64,000 nucleotides of DNA, taken from NCBI GenBank assembly GCA_030651575.1, contig JAUSFB010000030.1:310001-374000 (forward strand). Direction: 5' to 3'. The DNA comes from Phaeospirillum sp. (GTDB lineage: Bacteria > Pseudomonadota > Alphaproteobacteria > Rhodospirillales > Magnetospirillaceae). The position numbers were made by a program, and so were the translations under genes. The notes under the pieces are model-generated. The model saw nothing but the letters and a program-made list of their open reading frames with translations, was not told the DNA's origin and made no database searches. Shown piece after piece: positions 24,848 through 34,516 of this stretch. The number at the start of each line of letters is the position of its first letter. Within the stretch, counting starts at the first letter, position 1.

Positions 24848-26620
24848 CTACTCCGGCGCCTTGGGGAGGAACTTTGAAATATCGACCTCGTCCACCTGCT
24901 CGGGCCGCAGATATTTGTCGGCGTATTCCTTCCAGATGCCCGAGGTCAGGAACAGATGCCACAGATCGGGGTCAATATGCTGGTCCTTGACCATGAACGA
25001 CATGATCTTGAGCGATTCCGACAAGGTCTTGGGCTTTTTATAGGGGCGGTCGGCGGCGGTCAGAGCCTCGAAGATGTCGGCGATGGCCATCATGCGGGCC
25101 GGCAGCGACATTTCCTCGCGCTTCAATCCCTTGGGATAGCCGGTGCCGTCCATTTTTTCGTGATGGCCGCCGGCCCATTCCGCCACGCGGGACAGGTTCT
25201 TGGGGAAGGGCAGCGCCTTCAGCATGAAGATGGTCTGGACGATGTGGTCGTTGATCTTGAAGCGGTCCTCGTTGGTCAGGGTGCCGCGACCGATGGACAG
25301 GTTGTAGATTTCGCCCAGATTGTAGCGGTTCTCCAGCGGCTTCATCTTGAAGCCCTCGGCGTCATACTTGCTGGTGTCGACGTTGATCTCGTGCGGGACG
25401 ATGTGCCACGGCTTGTCGGTCAGCACCGATTCCGCCACCGGCGGCTTGGGCTCGTTGCCGGTGCGGCGGCGCATCTCGTCCATGGACAGGCCCAGCGTAT
25501 CGTCCAGGGTCCGCATCCAGGTGTGGCCGGCGATGTCCTTGAGGCGCTCGACCTTGTCCGGGGCCATGAACTCGCCGCCCACATTGCTTTCGGCGACGAA
25601 GGCGAAGTCGTCATCCAATTGGGCCAGGGCCGCATCCATGCGGGCCTTGAGGGTGTCGACGTCTTCCTCGCCCGCCACGATGCCTTCGAGATAGGCGATG
25701 ACGGCGTCGCGCTTCATCACCTCGAACCGCATTCGGACCTCGTGGATGCGGTTATAGATGGTCTCCAGCTTGGTAGCCTTGTCGACGATGTATTCCGGGG
25801 TGGTGACCTTGCCGCAATCATGCAGGCCGGCGGAGACTTCCAGCTCGTACCACTCGTCCTCGGTCAGCGAGAAGTCGGCGAAGGGGCCTTCGGTGCTGTC
25901 GCAGGCCGCCTTGGCCATCATGAAGGTGACGGCGGGCACCCGATGGCAGTGGCCGCCGGTATAGGGGCTTTTGGCGTCGATGGAGCCCGCGATCACCTGA
26001 ATGAAGCTTTTGAACAGGTTCTTCTGGGCCTCGATCAGGCGCTGATTGTCCAGCGCCACCGCCGCCTGACTGGCCAAGGCCTCGATCAGCGGGGTGATGT
26101 CGGGGCCGAACGCGATGATCTTGCCGCCGCGATTGCGGGCGTTGATCAGCTGGACCACGCCGATCATCTCGCCCTCGTAATTCTTCAGCGGCACGGTCAG
26201 GAACGACTTGGAGCGATAGCCGGTCTTGGTGTCGAACGCCTTGGTGCCGGAAAAGTCGAACTTATCCACGTCATAGGCGTCGGCGATGTTGATGGTGGCC
26301 CCGGTCAGGGCGCAGTGGCTGGAGACGTTCTTGTGGTTGGGAGCCCCCTGGTCGTCATACAGCTTCAGCGGCGGAAACGGGATCGGCTTGCCGGTGGTGC
26401 CGCCCATGGCGATATTCAGGGTGTCGTTCAGCATGATCTCGAAGCACAGGCCGTCCTTGGCCTCGGTCACCAGATACAGCGTGCCGCCATCGGCATTGCA
26501 CATGGTCTTGGCGCCGTGGAGGATGCGTTCCATCAGGCGGTTATGGTTACGCTCGGCCGAGAGGGCGATGCCCAACTCGATCAGGGTGCGATAACGTTCT
26601 TCTTTCTGAAGTACGGCCAT
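24848..26620 (-). CDS. GAF and HD-GYP domain protein with large insert
   Basis: A 590-residue cytoplasmic signalling protein. An N-terminal GAF domain (about residues 15-190; RYRTLIELGIALSAERNH) is followed by an HD-GYP domain, which in other proteins hydrolyses cyclic di-GMP. The metal motif AGLHDCGKV and the HHEKMDGTGYPKGL signature are both present, so activity is plausible. Between them lies an insert of roughly 170 residues with no motif I recognise (helical, acidic). GGGAGAAG precedes the ATG. It is divergent from ubiD across 185 bp and probably co-transcribed with the downstream reductase. Confidence 0.88.
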   Translation of the reverse strand: MAVLQKEERYRTLIELGIALSAERNHNRLMERILHGAKTMCNADGGTLYLVTEAKDGLCFEIMLNDTLNIAMGGTTGKPIPFPPLKLYDDQGAPNHKNVSSHCALTGATINIADAYDVDKFDFSGTKAFDTKTGYRSKSFLTVPLKNYEGEMIGVVQLINARNRGGKIIAFGPDITPLIEALASQAAVALDNQRLIEAQKNLFKSFIQVIAGSIDAKSPYTGGHCHRVPAVTFMMAKAACDSTEGPFADFSLTEDEWYELEVSAGLHDCGKVTTPEYIVDKATKLETIYNRIHEVRMRFEVMKRDAVIAYLEGIVAGEEDVDTLKARMDAALAQLDDDFAFVAESNVGGEFMAPDKVERLKDIAGHTWMRTLDDTLGLSMDEMRRRTGNEPKPPVAESVLTDKPWHIVPHEINVDTSKYDAEGFKMKPLENRYNLGEIYNLSIGRGTLTNEDRFKINDHIVQTIFMLKALPFPKNLSRVAEWAGGHHEKMDGTGYPKGLKREEMSLPARMMAIADIFEALTAADRPYKKPKTLSESLKIMSFMVKDQHIDPDLWHLFLTSGIWKEYADKYLRPEQVDEVDISKFLPKAPE

Positions 26621-26805
26621 GGGTGACTCGGCTTCTCCCCTGTTGGCGATAAAAACCGCCTCTGTGTCACCTTACGCTCAAAAGCGGTCCGAGTGAAGTC
26701 AGGCCAATCCCCTACGATGCGTTCCGTATCGCATGACATCATCAGCCCCTTGACGACGCGGCGTGTTCGGCGTCCCTTGTCGGATCTGACCACGGAGAGC
26801 CCCGC

Positions 26806-28317
26806 ATGCCGTATGATTCCCTGCGCGACTTCATCACCCGCCTGGAGGAAACCGGCCGACTGAAGCGGGTCACGGTTCCGGTCTCCCCCCATCTGGAGAT
26901 GACCGAAATCCAGACCCGGCTACTGGCCGAGGGCGGGCCGGCGGTGCTGTTCGAGAACGTGGTGCGCCCCGATGGCTCGAAATACGACATGCCGGTGCTG
27001 GTCAACCTGTTCGGCACGGTCGAGCGGGTCGCCTGGGGCATGGATCGCGAGCCGCACCAACTGCGCGAGGTCGGCGAGACCCTGGCCTTCCTCAAACAGC
27101 CAGAGCCCCCCGGCGGCTGGCGGGAAGCCCTGGAGCTGCTGCCGCTGGCGCGTACCGTGATGGCCATGCGGCCCAAGACGGTCGGCAATGCGCCTTGCCA
27201 GCAGGTGGTGTTGACCGGCGACCGGATCGATCTGGCGCGGCTGCCGATCCAGGGCTGCTGGCCGGGCGAGCCGGCGCCGCTGATCACCTGGCCTCTGGTG
27301 GTGACCCAAGGCCCCAACAAGGACGACAAGCGCGACGGCTTCAATCTGGGCATCTACCGCATGCAGGTGACCGGACGCGACACCGCCTTGATGCGCTGGC
27401 TGAAGCATCGCGGCGGCGCCCAGCACTTCCAGCGTTGGGCTGCCGTTCACAAGGAGCCCATGCCGGCCGCCGTGGTCATCGGCGCCGATCCCGGCACCAT
27501 CATTGCGGCGGTGACGCCGGTGCCGGAAACCCTGTCGGAATACCAGTTCGCCGGCTTGCTGCGCGGCCGCAAGGTCGAACTGGTCGACTGCAAGACGGTG
27601 CCGCTGAAGGTGCCCGCCGGGGCCGAGATCGTGCTGGAAGGCCATGTCATGCTCGACGAGGAGGGTGACGAAGGCCCCTATGGCGACCATACCGGCTATT
27701 ACAACTCGGTGGAGAAGTTCCCGGTCTTCCGGGTCTCGGCCATCACCATGCGCAAGAACCCGATCTACCTGTCCACCTTCACCGGCCGCCCGCCGGACGA
27801 GCCCAGTGTGCTGGGAGAAGCCCTGAACGAGGTCTTCATCCCGCTGCTGGCCCAGCAATTCCCCGAAATCGTCGATTTCTGGCTGCCGCCGGAAGGGTGC
27901 AGCTATCGTATCGCCGTGGTCAGCATGAAGAAGGCCTATCCCGGCCACGCCAAGCGGGTGATGTTCGGAGTGTGGAGCTTTTTAAAGCAGTTCATGTACA
28001 CCAAATTCGTCATCGTGGTGGACGACGACATCAACGCCCGCGACTGGAAAGACGTGATGTGGGCGGTCTCGACCCGCATGGACCCGGCCCGCGACATCAC
28101 GGTGATCGAGGGAACCCCCATCGACTACCTGGACTTCGCCAGCCCGGAATCCGGCCTGGGCGGCAAGCTGGGCATGGACGCCACCAACAAATGGCCCCCG
28201 GAAACCCATCGCGAATGGGGCGAGAAGATCCGCATGAGCCAGGACGTGATCGATAAAGTGACGGATCGCTGGGCCGAGTTGGGCCTGCCGGGATCGGGGA
28301 AACCGATCTGGCGGTAG
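26806..28317 (+). CDS. ubiD: UbiD family decarboxylase (3-octaprenyl-4-hydroxybenzoate carboxy-lyase)
   Basis: The 503-residue prenylated-FMN enzyme removes the carboxyl group from the aromatic ring in ubiquinone synthesis. Family features are [17 protein letters not shown] at the start, [13 protein letters not shown], the catalytic Glu region [16 protein letters not shown] (near residue 285) and [17 protein letters not shown]. Length is normal. GGAGAG precedes the ATG by 7 bp. UbiX, which makes the cofactor, is not in the window. An aromatic-acid UbiD paralogue cannot be excluded given the box genes, but the sequence looks like the housekeeping type. Confidence 0.9.
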   Translation: MPYDSLRDFITRLEETGRLKRVTVPVSPHLEMTEIQTRLLAEGGPAVLFENVVRPDGSKYDMPVLVNLFGTVERVAWGMDREPHQLREVGETLAFLKQPEPPGGWREALELLPLARTVMAMRPKTVGNAPCQQVVLTGDRIDLARLPIQGCWPGEPAPLITWPLVVTQGPNKDDKRDGFNLGIYRMQVTGRDTALMRWLKHRGGAQHFQRWAAVHKEPMPAAVVIGADPGTIIAAVTPVPETLSEYQFAGLLRGRKVELVDCKTVPLKVPAGAEIVLEGHVMLDEEGDEGPYGDHTGYYNSVEKFPVFRVSAITMRKNPIYLSTFTGRPPDEPSVLGEALNEVFIPLLAQQFPEIVDFWLPPEGCSYRIAVVSMKKAYPGHAKRVMFGVWSFLKQFMYTKFVIVVDDDINARDWKDVMWAVSTRMDPARDITVIEGTPIDYLDFASPESGLGGKLGMDATNKWPPETHREWGEKIRMSQDVIDKVTDRWAELGLPGSGKPIWR

Positions 28318-28342
28318 GGGGACAATACTAACGGCCGTGACG

Positions 28343-31261
28343 CTATTCCTCTCCCTCATCGCCGCCGCTGGCCCATTCCCGCACGCGGGCGAGGTGGAGG
28401 TAGTCGGAGTATTTGGGGGCGTGTTCGGGATGGGGGCGGGCGGCATAGGGGGTTTCGACATCGTCGAACACGGCTACCAGCGCCCGTAACCCGTCCAGGG
28501 ACTCGGCGGCGAGGCGCGGCGCGTCGTCGCCGGCCGAGCGTTCCTCGCCGCCGGTCTCGCCGCCTTTCAGCCGCCAGTACAGCAGGCTTGCCGGTTCGGC
28601 CGCCCTGACGCCGGCAAAGCCGCCGTGGCGGGCGATGACGGCTTCCAGCGGCAGTTGCGGCGCATAGCCGGCGGCGACCTCCTTGGCGCTGGGGGGCTGG
28701 CCGGTCTTGTAGTCGATCAGGACCAGACCGCCATCGCGCAGCACATCGATGCGATCGGCCTTGGCCACCAGGGTGAAGGGGCCGCCGGGGGCGTCGATCT
28801 CCAGTGCGCCCTTGACCTCGGCATGGGCCATGGCGAGGCCGGGACGGCGGTCGGCTTCCCTGGCAGCCACCCAGCGGGCGATGGCGATGTAGCGCGGCCA
28901 CCAGAACGCCCACAGGGCGGGAGACGCCGCCGCCTCGGCAAAGACCTCGCGGCCGATCTCCAGCAGCTTGGCCTCGGGCTCGGGCGGCAGGGCGTGGGGG
29001 TAAAGCCGGACAAAGCGTTCCAGCGCCAGATGCACCATGCTGCCATAGTCGGCGGCGCCGGGATCGGCGTCGATGGGGTCCAGCGCCCGCAGGCCCAGCA
29101 CGTGCTTGGCGTAGACGGCGTAGGGGTCGCGCATCCAGGTCTCGATCTCGGTGACCGACAGTCGGCGGGGCCGCGCCGCCAGCGGCGGTCTGGGGGCCGG
29201 AGGTTCCGGCCGCACCCAGACCGTTGGGCGGTCGAGCTGGTCGTGCCAGTCCAGCCAGGGGGCGTCGGCCTCGGCGAAGGCGAGACCGCAGGCCCCCATC
29301 ACCGCGTCCAGGCGCATCAGCCAGCGCGACGGCACGGTGGGGGCCCCGTCAACCCGGACCGAGCGGGTCAGCACCACGTTGGGCGCTCCGAAGCCTTGGG
29401 CGAAGTCGTGGGCGGCAAGGCCGACGCGGCGCTCCGGCGGGGCGAGGCCGAAGGCTTCGCGCATGGGGCGGCTCATCCAGGGATCGGCCTCGGGCGGGGC
29501 CGGCCAGCCGCCTTCGTTGAGGCCGCCCAGGATCAGCAGGTCGGTGTGTTGCAGGCGGGCTTCCAGCGGTCCCCAGATATGCAGGCGGGGGTGGTGCTCC
29601 CAGGCCGAGCGGGCCACCTGACCCGCCATCAACTCGTCGAACAGCGCCGGATAGCAGCGTCCCGGAATCGCGGGCAGCGCCGGGGCGGCGCGGGCCAGTT
29701 CGGCGGCGAAGCGGGCGGCGGCCTCGCCCGCTTCGCCCGCCCATAGCCGGGCCGGGCCGGGAAGATGGGCATCGGCGGCGAGGCCCTCGGCGAACTCCAT
29801 ATGGGCGCGGACCAGGTCGGCCAGTTGGACCGTTTCCCCGGCCAGCAGGGCGGCGAAGGGGGCCGCCAGCGATTCGAGGTCGGCCAGACCGGCGGCGAGG
29901 CGCTTGTCCTTGGCCCCCGCCAGCAGCCCCGCCACGCCGGGGCCGGGGCGGGGACCGCGCAGTACATGCAGCTCCAGCCGGCGGGCGAAGGCGCGGAAGG
30001 CGGCGGCGTCCATGCCGCCGGCGGCGAGGGGATGCTTGAGGCAGGCCAGGGTGGCATGGGGGGCGAAACCGTCGGCCACCATCTCGGCGGCAAGGCGCAG
30101 GAAGCTGCCGGGTTCGGTGGAACCCAACGGTCGTCCGGCGGAATCGTCGATATGGATGCCCCAGCGTTCCAGCTCGCCCGCCACCCGGCGGGCCAGGGTG
30201 CGGTCGGGGGTGACCAGGGCGGCGGTGCGGCCCTCGCGCTCCAGCTCGCGCCGCAGCATCAGGGCGATGGCCCCGGCCTCCTCGCGCGGGCCGGGGGCGT
30301 CCAGGCGGCCGACGCCGTCCAGGGTCTCGGGCGGCAGTGCGACCAGCGCCCGCCAGGCCTCGCAGGTACCGGCGGGGCGCAGCGCCTCGGCCAGCAGGCG
30401 GATGCGGTCGGCGCGGGGATCGGAGCGGTCGGATAGCGGCGGCACCGCGCCGCGCTCCATCCCCAGACGCCCCAGCAACAGCTTCAGGCCGTATTGGGGA
30501 TGGGCGGGATCCAGGGCGTACCAACTGGCCTCGTCCATGGTCTGATCCAGGCCGGGCAGCACCACTCGGCCGGCCGGCAGCGCCGCGATGGCCACCAGCA
30601 GATCGGCGGTGGCGGGGCGCGAGCCGGTGGAGCCGGCGGCGATGATGGGATGGGCGGGCGGCCGGGCGGTCCAGGCGTCGATCTGGGCCGCCATCACCTG
30701 ATTAAGGCGCTCCTCGGAGTCCAGCACGCCGCGTTCAGCCAGGATCGCCGGCCACGAGCGGGTCAGGATCTTGAGGAAGTCCAGCGTCACCTGCCAGTGG
30801 TCGGCGTAGTCCTCGGGGACCAGTTTATCCAGCCGGGCGAAGTCCAGCCGCTCGCTTTGAACCGAATCCAGCAGCCGTCCCAGCTCGGCCGCCAGCCGGG
30901 CCGCCTGATCGGGGGCGGGGACGTGGCCGTCGCTCGCCTCGGCCATGGCGATGATCAGCCGCGCCAGGATCAGGCGGCGTTCCAGCGGTGGAATGGCGGG
31001 GGCAAGGTCGAGCGGATCGGCGCCTGCCAATTCCAGCTCCTCCTCATCCATGTCGCCCAACGGCCGGAGGCGCGGCAGCAGCAGCGGCCGCCCGCCCGAC
31101 AGGCGCAAAAAGGCGTCGGACAGGGCGCGACAGGCGCGCCGCGTCGGCAGCAATACCTCCATCTCCGCCAGCGCTAGCGGATTGCTGCCGGCTTCGGCCA
31201 GCAGATGGGCGGCCAGGGTATCGACGAAGGGCAGCCCCGGAGGAATGGTGAAGACGTTCAT
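28343..31261 (-). CDS. addB: double-strand break repair protein AddB
   Basis: The 972-residue AddB subunit of the AddAB helicase-nuclease processes DNA ends for recombination. The N-terminal UvrD/Rep-like part (LLPTRRACRAL, PLGDMDEEEL) lacks a Walker A motif, as in alphaproteobacterial AddB. The C-terminal nuclease motif is ADRIDVLRDGG-LVLIDYKTGQ (near residue 860), which supplies the PD-(D/E)xK Asp and Lys. I chose ATG 31261 with GAGGGAC upstream; longer frames run into a repeat element. Notably addA, normally next, is absent: ubiD converges 25 bp after the stop. Confidence 0.9.
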   Translation of the reverse strand: MNVFTIPPGLPFVDTLAAHLLAEAGSNPLALAEMEVLLPTRRACRALSDAFLRLSGGRPLLLPRLRPLGDMDEEELELAGADPLDLAPAIPPLERRLILARLIIAMAEASDGHVPAPDQAARLAAELGRLLDSVQSERLDFARLDKLVPEDYADHWQVTLDFLKILTRSWPAILAERGVLDSEERLNQVMAAQIDAWTARPPAHPIIAAGSTGSRPATADLLVAIAALPAGRVVLPGLDQTMDEASWYALDPAHPQYGLKLLLGRLGMERGAVPPLSDRSDPRADRIRLLAEALRPAGTCEAWRALVALPPETLDGVGRLDAPGPREEAGAIALMLRRELEREGRTAALVTPDRTLARRVAGELERWGIHIDDSAGRPLGSTEPGSFLRLAAEMVADGFAPHATLACLKHPLAAGGMDAAAFRAFARRLELHVLRGPRPGPGVAGLLAGAKDKRLAAGLADLESLAAPFAALLAGETVQLADLVRAHMEFAEGLAADAHLPGPARLWAGEAGEAAARFAAELARAAPALPAIPGRCYPALFDELMAGQVARSAWEHHPRLHIWGPLEARLQHTDLLILGGLNEGGWPAPPEADPWMSRPMREAFGLAPPERRVGLAAHDFAQGFGAPNVVLTRSVRVDGAPTVPSRWLMRLDAVMGACGLAFAEADAPWLDWHDQLDRPTVWVRPEPPAPRPPLAARPRRLSVTEIETWMRDPYAVYAKHVLGLRALDPIDADPGAADYGSMVHLALERFVRLYPHALPPEPEAKLLEIGREVFAEAAASPALWAFWWPRYIAIARWVAAREADRRPGLAMAHAEVKGALEIDAPGGPFTLVAKADRIDVLRDGGLVLIDYKTGQPPSAKEVAAGYAPQLPLEAVIARHGGFAGVRAAEPASLLYWRLKGGETGGEERSAGDDAPRLAAESLDGLRALVAVFDDVETPYAARPHPEHAPKYSDYLHLARVREWASGGDEGEE

Positions 31262-31422
31262 GATATTGTCCCTCAAACGCCGGGCGGGGCCATCCGGCCC
31301 CTTGGCTTTCGCGCCATGGGGCGCGCCGGCCTTTGGCCGCAACTCCGAGCCTTCGGCTCGTCGGAAGTGTCCCTCAGTCGCCGGGCGGGGCCATCCGGCT
31401 CCTCGGAAGCGTCCCTCGGGCG
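31262..31422 (-). repeat. multi-hairpin intergenic element with terminal direct repeats (copy 1)
   Basis: The murU-addB gap holds two 31-bp direct repeats, 31268-31298 and 31369-31399, identical at 29 positions. Between them are palindromic parts: GCGCCATGGGGCGC, GGCCTTTGGCC and CGAGCCTTCGGCTCG. The repeat next to addB supplies its Shine-Dalgarno sequence. Related sequence is found at 42207-42325 and 60388-60495. Confidence 0.7.
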
Positions 31423-32124
31423 TTATTTTCCGCCTAGCAGCGCCTCGACCTCGGGCAGGGCGTCGGGGGTGCCCACATGGTACCAGCCGCCGTCATGGAC
31501 CAGGCCGAACAGGCGGCGCTCGGACAGGGCGCGATCATAGAGCAGGTTGAGGGAGAACGCGCCCGCCGGACAGCCCTCGAACAGCCGGGGATGGAGAATC
31601 TGGACGCCGGAGAACAGCAGCGGCGCGCTGTCGGCCTCGCCCCGTCGGCGCAGCGTATCGTCGGCGTTGATGAAGAAGTCGCCCTTGCCCGCATAGCCCA
31701 CGGCGGTCGAGATGGGTTGCAGCAGCAGCAGCGCGTCCATGTCGGCGGAGTTCCAGGTTTGGGCCAGCCGCACCAGGGCGGGAGTCTCGCCATCGGTCCA
31801 GATGATGTCGCTGTTGACCACGTAGAACGGCTCGTGCCCCAGCAGGGGCAGGGCCTTGGCGACGCCGCCGCCGGTCTCCAGCAGCACGTCTTCATGCGAT
31901 AACGAGATGTCCGAGCGGTCGGCGAGGTGTTCCCTGACGCTGTCGGCCAGCCAGTGGGTGTTGACCGCCAGTTCTTGAACCCCGGCCAGGGCCAGATGGT
32001 CGAGGGCGCGGTCCAGCATGGTGCGCCCCGCCACGCTCACCAGCGGTTTGGGAGTCGTCAGGGTGATCGGCCGCATGCGCAGGCCCAGCCCCGCCGCCAG
32101 CACCATGGCGCGTTTGATCATCAT
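31423..32124 (-). CDS. murU: N-acetylmuramate-1-phosphate uridylyltransferase
   Basis: The 233-residue nucleotidyltransferase has the signature AMVLAAGLGLRMRPIT, then PKPLVSVAGRTMLD, VVNSDIIWTDG (metal Asp) and GWYHVGTPDAL at the end. With the adjacent AmgK kinase it forms the MurNAc recycling bypass that makes UDP-MurNAc without de novo synthesis; this pairing is the main evidence for MurU rather than a sugar-nucleotide pyrophosphorylase. The start overlaps the amgK stop by 4 bp. A repeat element separates it from addB. Confidence 0.88.
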   Translation of the reverse strand: MMIKRAMVLAAGLGLRMRPITLTTPKPLVSVAGRTMLDRALDHLALAGVQELAVNTHWLADSVREHLADRSDISLSHEDVLLETGGGVAKALPLLGHEPFYVVNSDIIWTDGETPALVRLAQTWNSADMDALLLLQPISTAVGYAGKGDFFINADDTLRRRGEADSAPLLFSGVQILHPRLFEGCPAGAFSLNLLYDRALSERRLFGLVHDGGWYHVGTPDALPEVEALLGGK

Positions 32125-33113
32125 GGGCGGGGGACTCCGCGCTGATCCCGAGGGATGTGGCGGTCCAGCCAGCGGCCCAGTTCGGCCAGCACCGGATGGG
32201 CCAGCGCCGCTTCCAGCAGCCGCCAGACCCGGGGGATATGAACCAGATAGCCGGGCTTGCCGTCACGCTTGCACAGCCGGGTGAAGATGCCGATGACCTT
32301 GGCGTGGCGCTGGGCCGCCATCACCGCCCAGGACGCTTCGAACACGGCGCGGTCGAGGGTGGGGAAGCGCTTCAGCCAGCGTTGCTTCATGCGCTCGGTC
32401 AGCAGCGGGTCGATGTCGCGCCGGGCATCCTCCAGCAGGCTCATCAGATCGTAGGTGGCCGGTCCCGCCACCGCGTCCTGAAAGTCGAGCAGGCCGCAGG
32501 CCGCCAGTCCGGGGCGCGGCAGAAGCATCAGGTTGTCCACATGAAAGTCGCGCAGCACCAGGGTGTCGGGGGCCATGCGGGCCACTGGGAACAGCCGGCG
32601 CCAGATCTCGGCGTACTCGGCCCGCGCCTCGGCAGAGGCGTCGCGGCCCAGCATGGCTGGAATGTACCAGTCGGTCAGCAGGCCGGCCTCGGTCAACAGC
32701 CGCTGGTCGTCATAGGGCGGCAGGCCGGCGGGGATGGCGTCGGGCCTTGCCGCGATCTCGGCCAGCACATCGGTGGCCAGGGCGTAGAGCGCCTCTTCGT
32801 CATGGGCCTCGGCCAGCAGGCGGGTGTAGGTATTGTCGCCCAGATCCTCCAGCAGCAGCAACCCGTGTTCCTCGTCCACCGCCAGCAGCCGGGGAGCCGA
32901 CAGGCCCAGCGAATCCAGATGGCGGGCGATGCGCACGAACGGCCGCACATCCTCCTGCGGCGGCGGCGCGTCCATCAAAACCGCCGGCTCGCCGTTACGG
33001 CTCAGGCGGTCGTAGTGGCGAAAGCTGGCGTCCCCGGCCAGCCGGCCGCGTCGGGCCAAGCCCCAGCCGGCGGTATCGAGGAAGTCTTGGATCACTGTCT
33101 CGCGCGGTGTCAC
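32121..33113 (-). CDS. amgK: N-acetylmuramate/N-acetylglucosamine anomeric kinase
   Basis: The 330-residue phosphotransferase resembles aminoglycoside kinases (APH fold). LAGDASFRHYDRL forms the N-lobe; LLLEDLGDNTY, the catalytic LRDFHVDNLM (Asp near residue 200) and the metal Asp in GLLDFQDAVAGPATYDL follow. AmgK phosphorylates MurNAc at C1 for MurU, encoded directly downstream with a 4-bp overlap. The start overlaps the tsaE stop by 4 bp, a gene order common in alphaproteobacteria. Confidence 0.88.
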   Translation of the reverse strand: MTPRETVIQDFLDTAGWGLARRGRLAGDASFRHYDRLSRNGEPAVLMDAPPPQEDVRPFVRIARHLDSLGLSAPRLLAVDEEHGLLLLEDLGDNTYTRLLAEAHDEEALYALATDVLAEIAARPDAIPAGLPPYDDQRLLTEAGLLTDWYIPAMLGRDASAEARAEYAEIWRRLFPVARMAPDTLVLRDFHVDNLMLLPRPGLAACGLLDFQDAVAGPATYDLMSLLEDARRDIDPLLTERMKQRWLKRFPTLDRAVFEASWAVMAAQRHAKVIGIFTRLCKRDGKPGYLVHIPRVWRLLEAALAHPVLAELGRWLDRHIPRDQRGVPRP

Positions 33114-33559
33114 TGCGTCAAATCCCCCAAACGGTCGGCCCAGGGGCCATGGGCGGTCAAGGTTACTCGCCGCTCGCCCTCGGCATCGCCGGTTTCCAGC
33201 GCCACGTCAAGCCGTCGCTTGGGCAGGTGAGGTCCCAATTGCTCGGGCCATTCGATCAGGCTGATGCCGTCGGCGAAGGCTTCCTCGATATCCAGCTCCA
33301 GGGCGTCGGCGGGCTTTTCCAGCCGGTAGAGGTCGAAATGCCAGATCAGTCCGGCATCGGAGTCGTATTGCTGCACCAGGGTGAAGGTGGGACTGGGAAC
33401 CTCCTCGTCCGGGGTAGTCAGCGCCCGGATGAAGGCCCGCGCCAGGGTGCTCTTGCCGGTGCCCAGCGTCCCCCACAGGGCGATGACGTCGCCGGGGCGG
33501 ACCCCGGCCGCCAGCCGTTCTCCCAGCCGCCGGGTGGCGGCCTCGTCGGTGAGGATCAT
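33110..33559 (-). CDS. tsaE: tRNA threonylcarbamoyladenosine biosynthesis ATPase
   Basis: The 149-residue P-loop ATPase has Walker A GTLGTGKSTLARAFIRAL (near residue 31), then VPSPTFTLVQQY and the WHFDLYRLEKPADALELDIEEAF segment diagnostic of TsaE, and SLIEWPEQLG. TsaE works with TsaB and TsaD in forming t6A37 on tRNA. The start overlaps the xerC stop by 4 bp and the stop overlaps the amgK start, so translation is coupled across three genes. Confidence 0.93.
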   Translation of the reverse strand: MILTDEAATRRLGERLAAGVRPGDVIALWGTLGTGKSTLARAFIRALTTPDEEVPSPTFTLVQQYDSDAGLIWHFDLYRLEKPADALELDIEEAFADGISLIEWPEQLGPHLPKRRLDVALETGDAEGERRVTLTAHGPWADRLGDLTQ

Positions 33560-34500
33560 GCCTTGGCCCTCGGATGGGATTCCTTGTGGATGCGGGCCAA
33601 CTGGGCGGCGTCCACCTCGGTATAACGCTGGGTGGTGGACAGCGAGGAATGGCCCAGCAGCTCTTGAATGGTGCGCAGGTCGCCGCCGCCGGCCAGCAGA
33701 TGGGTGGCGAAGCTGTGGCGCAGCGCGTGCGGCGTCGCGGTGTCGGCCAGCCCCAGCAGCAGGCGCAGCCGACGCATCTGGCGCTGGACCACGCCGGGAT
33801 TGAGCGGCCCGCCGCGCGCCCCCAGGAACAGCGGGTCGTCGGGGGCGGACGGATAGGGGAGTTGTGCCAGATAGTCGGCGATGGCGTCCCCGACCACCGG
33901 CAGGATCGGCACCACCCGGTCCTTCTTGCCCTTGCCGGTGATCATCATGGCCTCGGCCCGGGGAGCGTCGCGCCGCCGCAGCGCCAGTGCCTCGCCCAGG
34001 CGCAGCCCGGCGCCGTAGAGCAGGGTGAACAAGGCGACGTCGCGCGCCGCCAGCCAGGGCTCGTCCTGCATCTCGGCGGCGGTGCTCAGGGTCTCCATCG
34101 CCTCATCGGCGGCCAACGGTTTGGGCACCGACTTGGGCGGGCGCGGCGGCTTGACCGCCTTCAGCGCCGGGTTGTGGACCAGATCGTGGCGATCGAGGAA
34201 GCGGAAGAACCCCCGCAGGGTCGACATGGCGCGGGCCAGCGAGGCGCGGCCCAGGCCGTCATTGGATCGTCGGGCCAGGAAGGCGCGGAAGTCGCCGACC
34301 CCCAGCCCCGCCAGGACCGCCAGATCGGGCTCGCCCCCCAGATGTTCGGTGAGGAAGCCCAGGAACGCGGCGAGGTCGCGGCCATAGGCGTCCAGGGTGT
34401 GGGCCGAGGCGCGTTTCTCCCCCTCCAGCCATTGTCGCCACGACGTCACCGTCCTGGCCAGATCGGCTCCTGCCGCAAAGTGGATGGGAGTGGGGGGCAT
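33556..34500 (-). CDS. xerC: tyrosine recombinase XerC
   Basis: The 314-residue recombinase resolves chromosome dimers at dif with XerD. An N-terminal SAM-like core-binding domain (SWRQWLEGEKRASAHTLDAY) precedes the catalytic domain with Arg in YGAGLRLGEAL, Lys in GKGKKDRVVPI, HALRHSFATHLL, His in LLGHSSLSTTQRY and the nucleophile Tyr of QRYTEVD. The context (DUF484 16 bp upstream, tsaE downstream, priA divergent) is the usual alphaproteobacterial one for XerC, and there are no phage genes nearby. Confidence 0.92.
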   Translation of the reverse strand: MPPTPIHFAAGADLARTVTSWRQWLEGEKRASAHTLDAYGRDLAAFLGFLTEHLGGEPDLAVLAGLGVGDFRAFLARRSNDGLGRASLARAMSTLRGFFRFLDRHDLVHNPALKAVKPPRPPKSVPKPLAADEAMETLSTAAEMQDEPWLAARDVALFTLLYGAGLRLGEALALRRRDAPRAEAMMITGKGKKDRVVPILPVVGDAIADYLAQLPYPSAPDDPLFLGARGGPLNPGVVQRQMRRLRLLLGLADTATPHALRHSFATHLLAGGGDLRTIQELLGHSSLSTTQRYTEVDAAQLARIHKESHPRAKA

Positions 34501-34516
34501 GGGGCTCTGGGGCGCG

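Noticed and set aside
24956..26626. 556-codon plus-strand frame opposite the HD-GYP gene
   Set aside because: His/Gly/Asp-rich shadow without domain features; the minus-strand gene has complete GAF and HD-GYP motifs.
33556..34500. Tyrosine recombinase as a sign of an integrated element
   Set aside because: Context and sequence fit housekeeping XerC; no phage or plasmid genes, tRNA or attachment repeats nearby.
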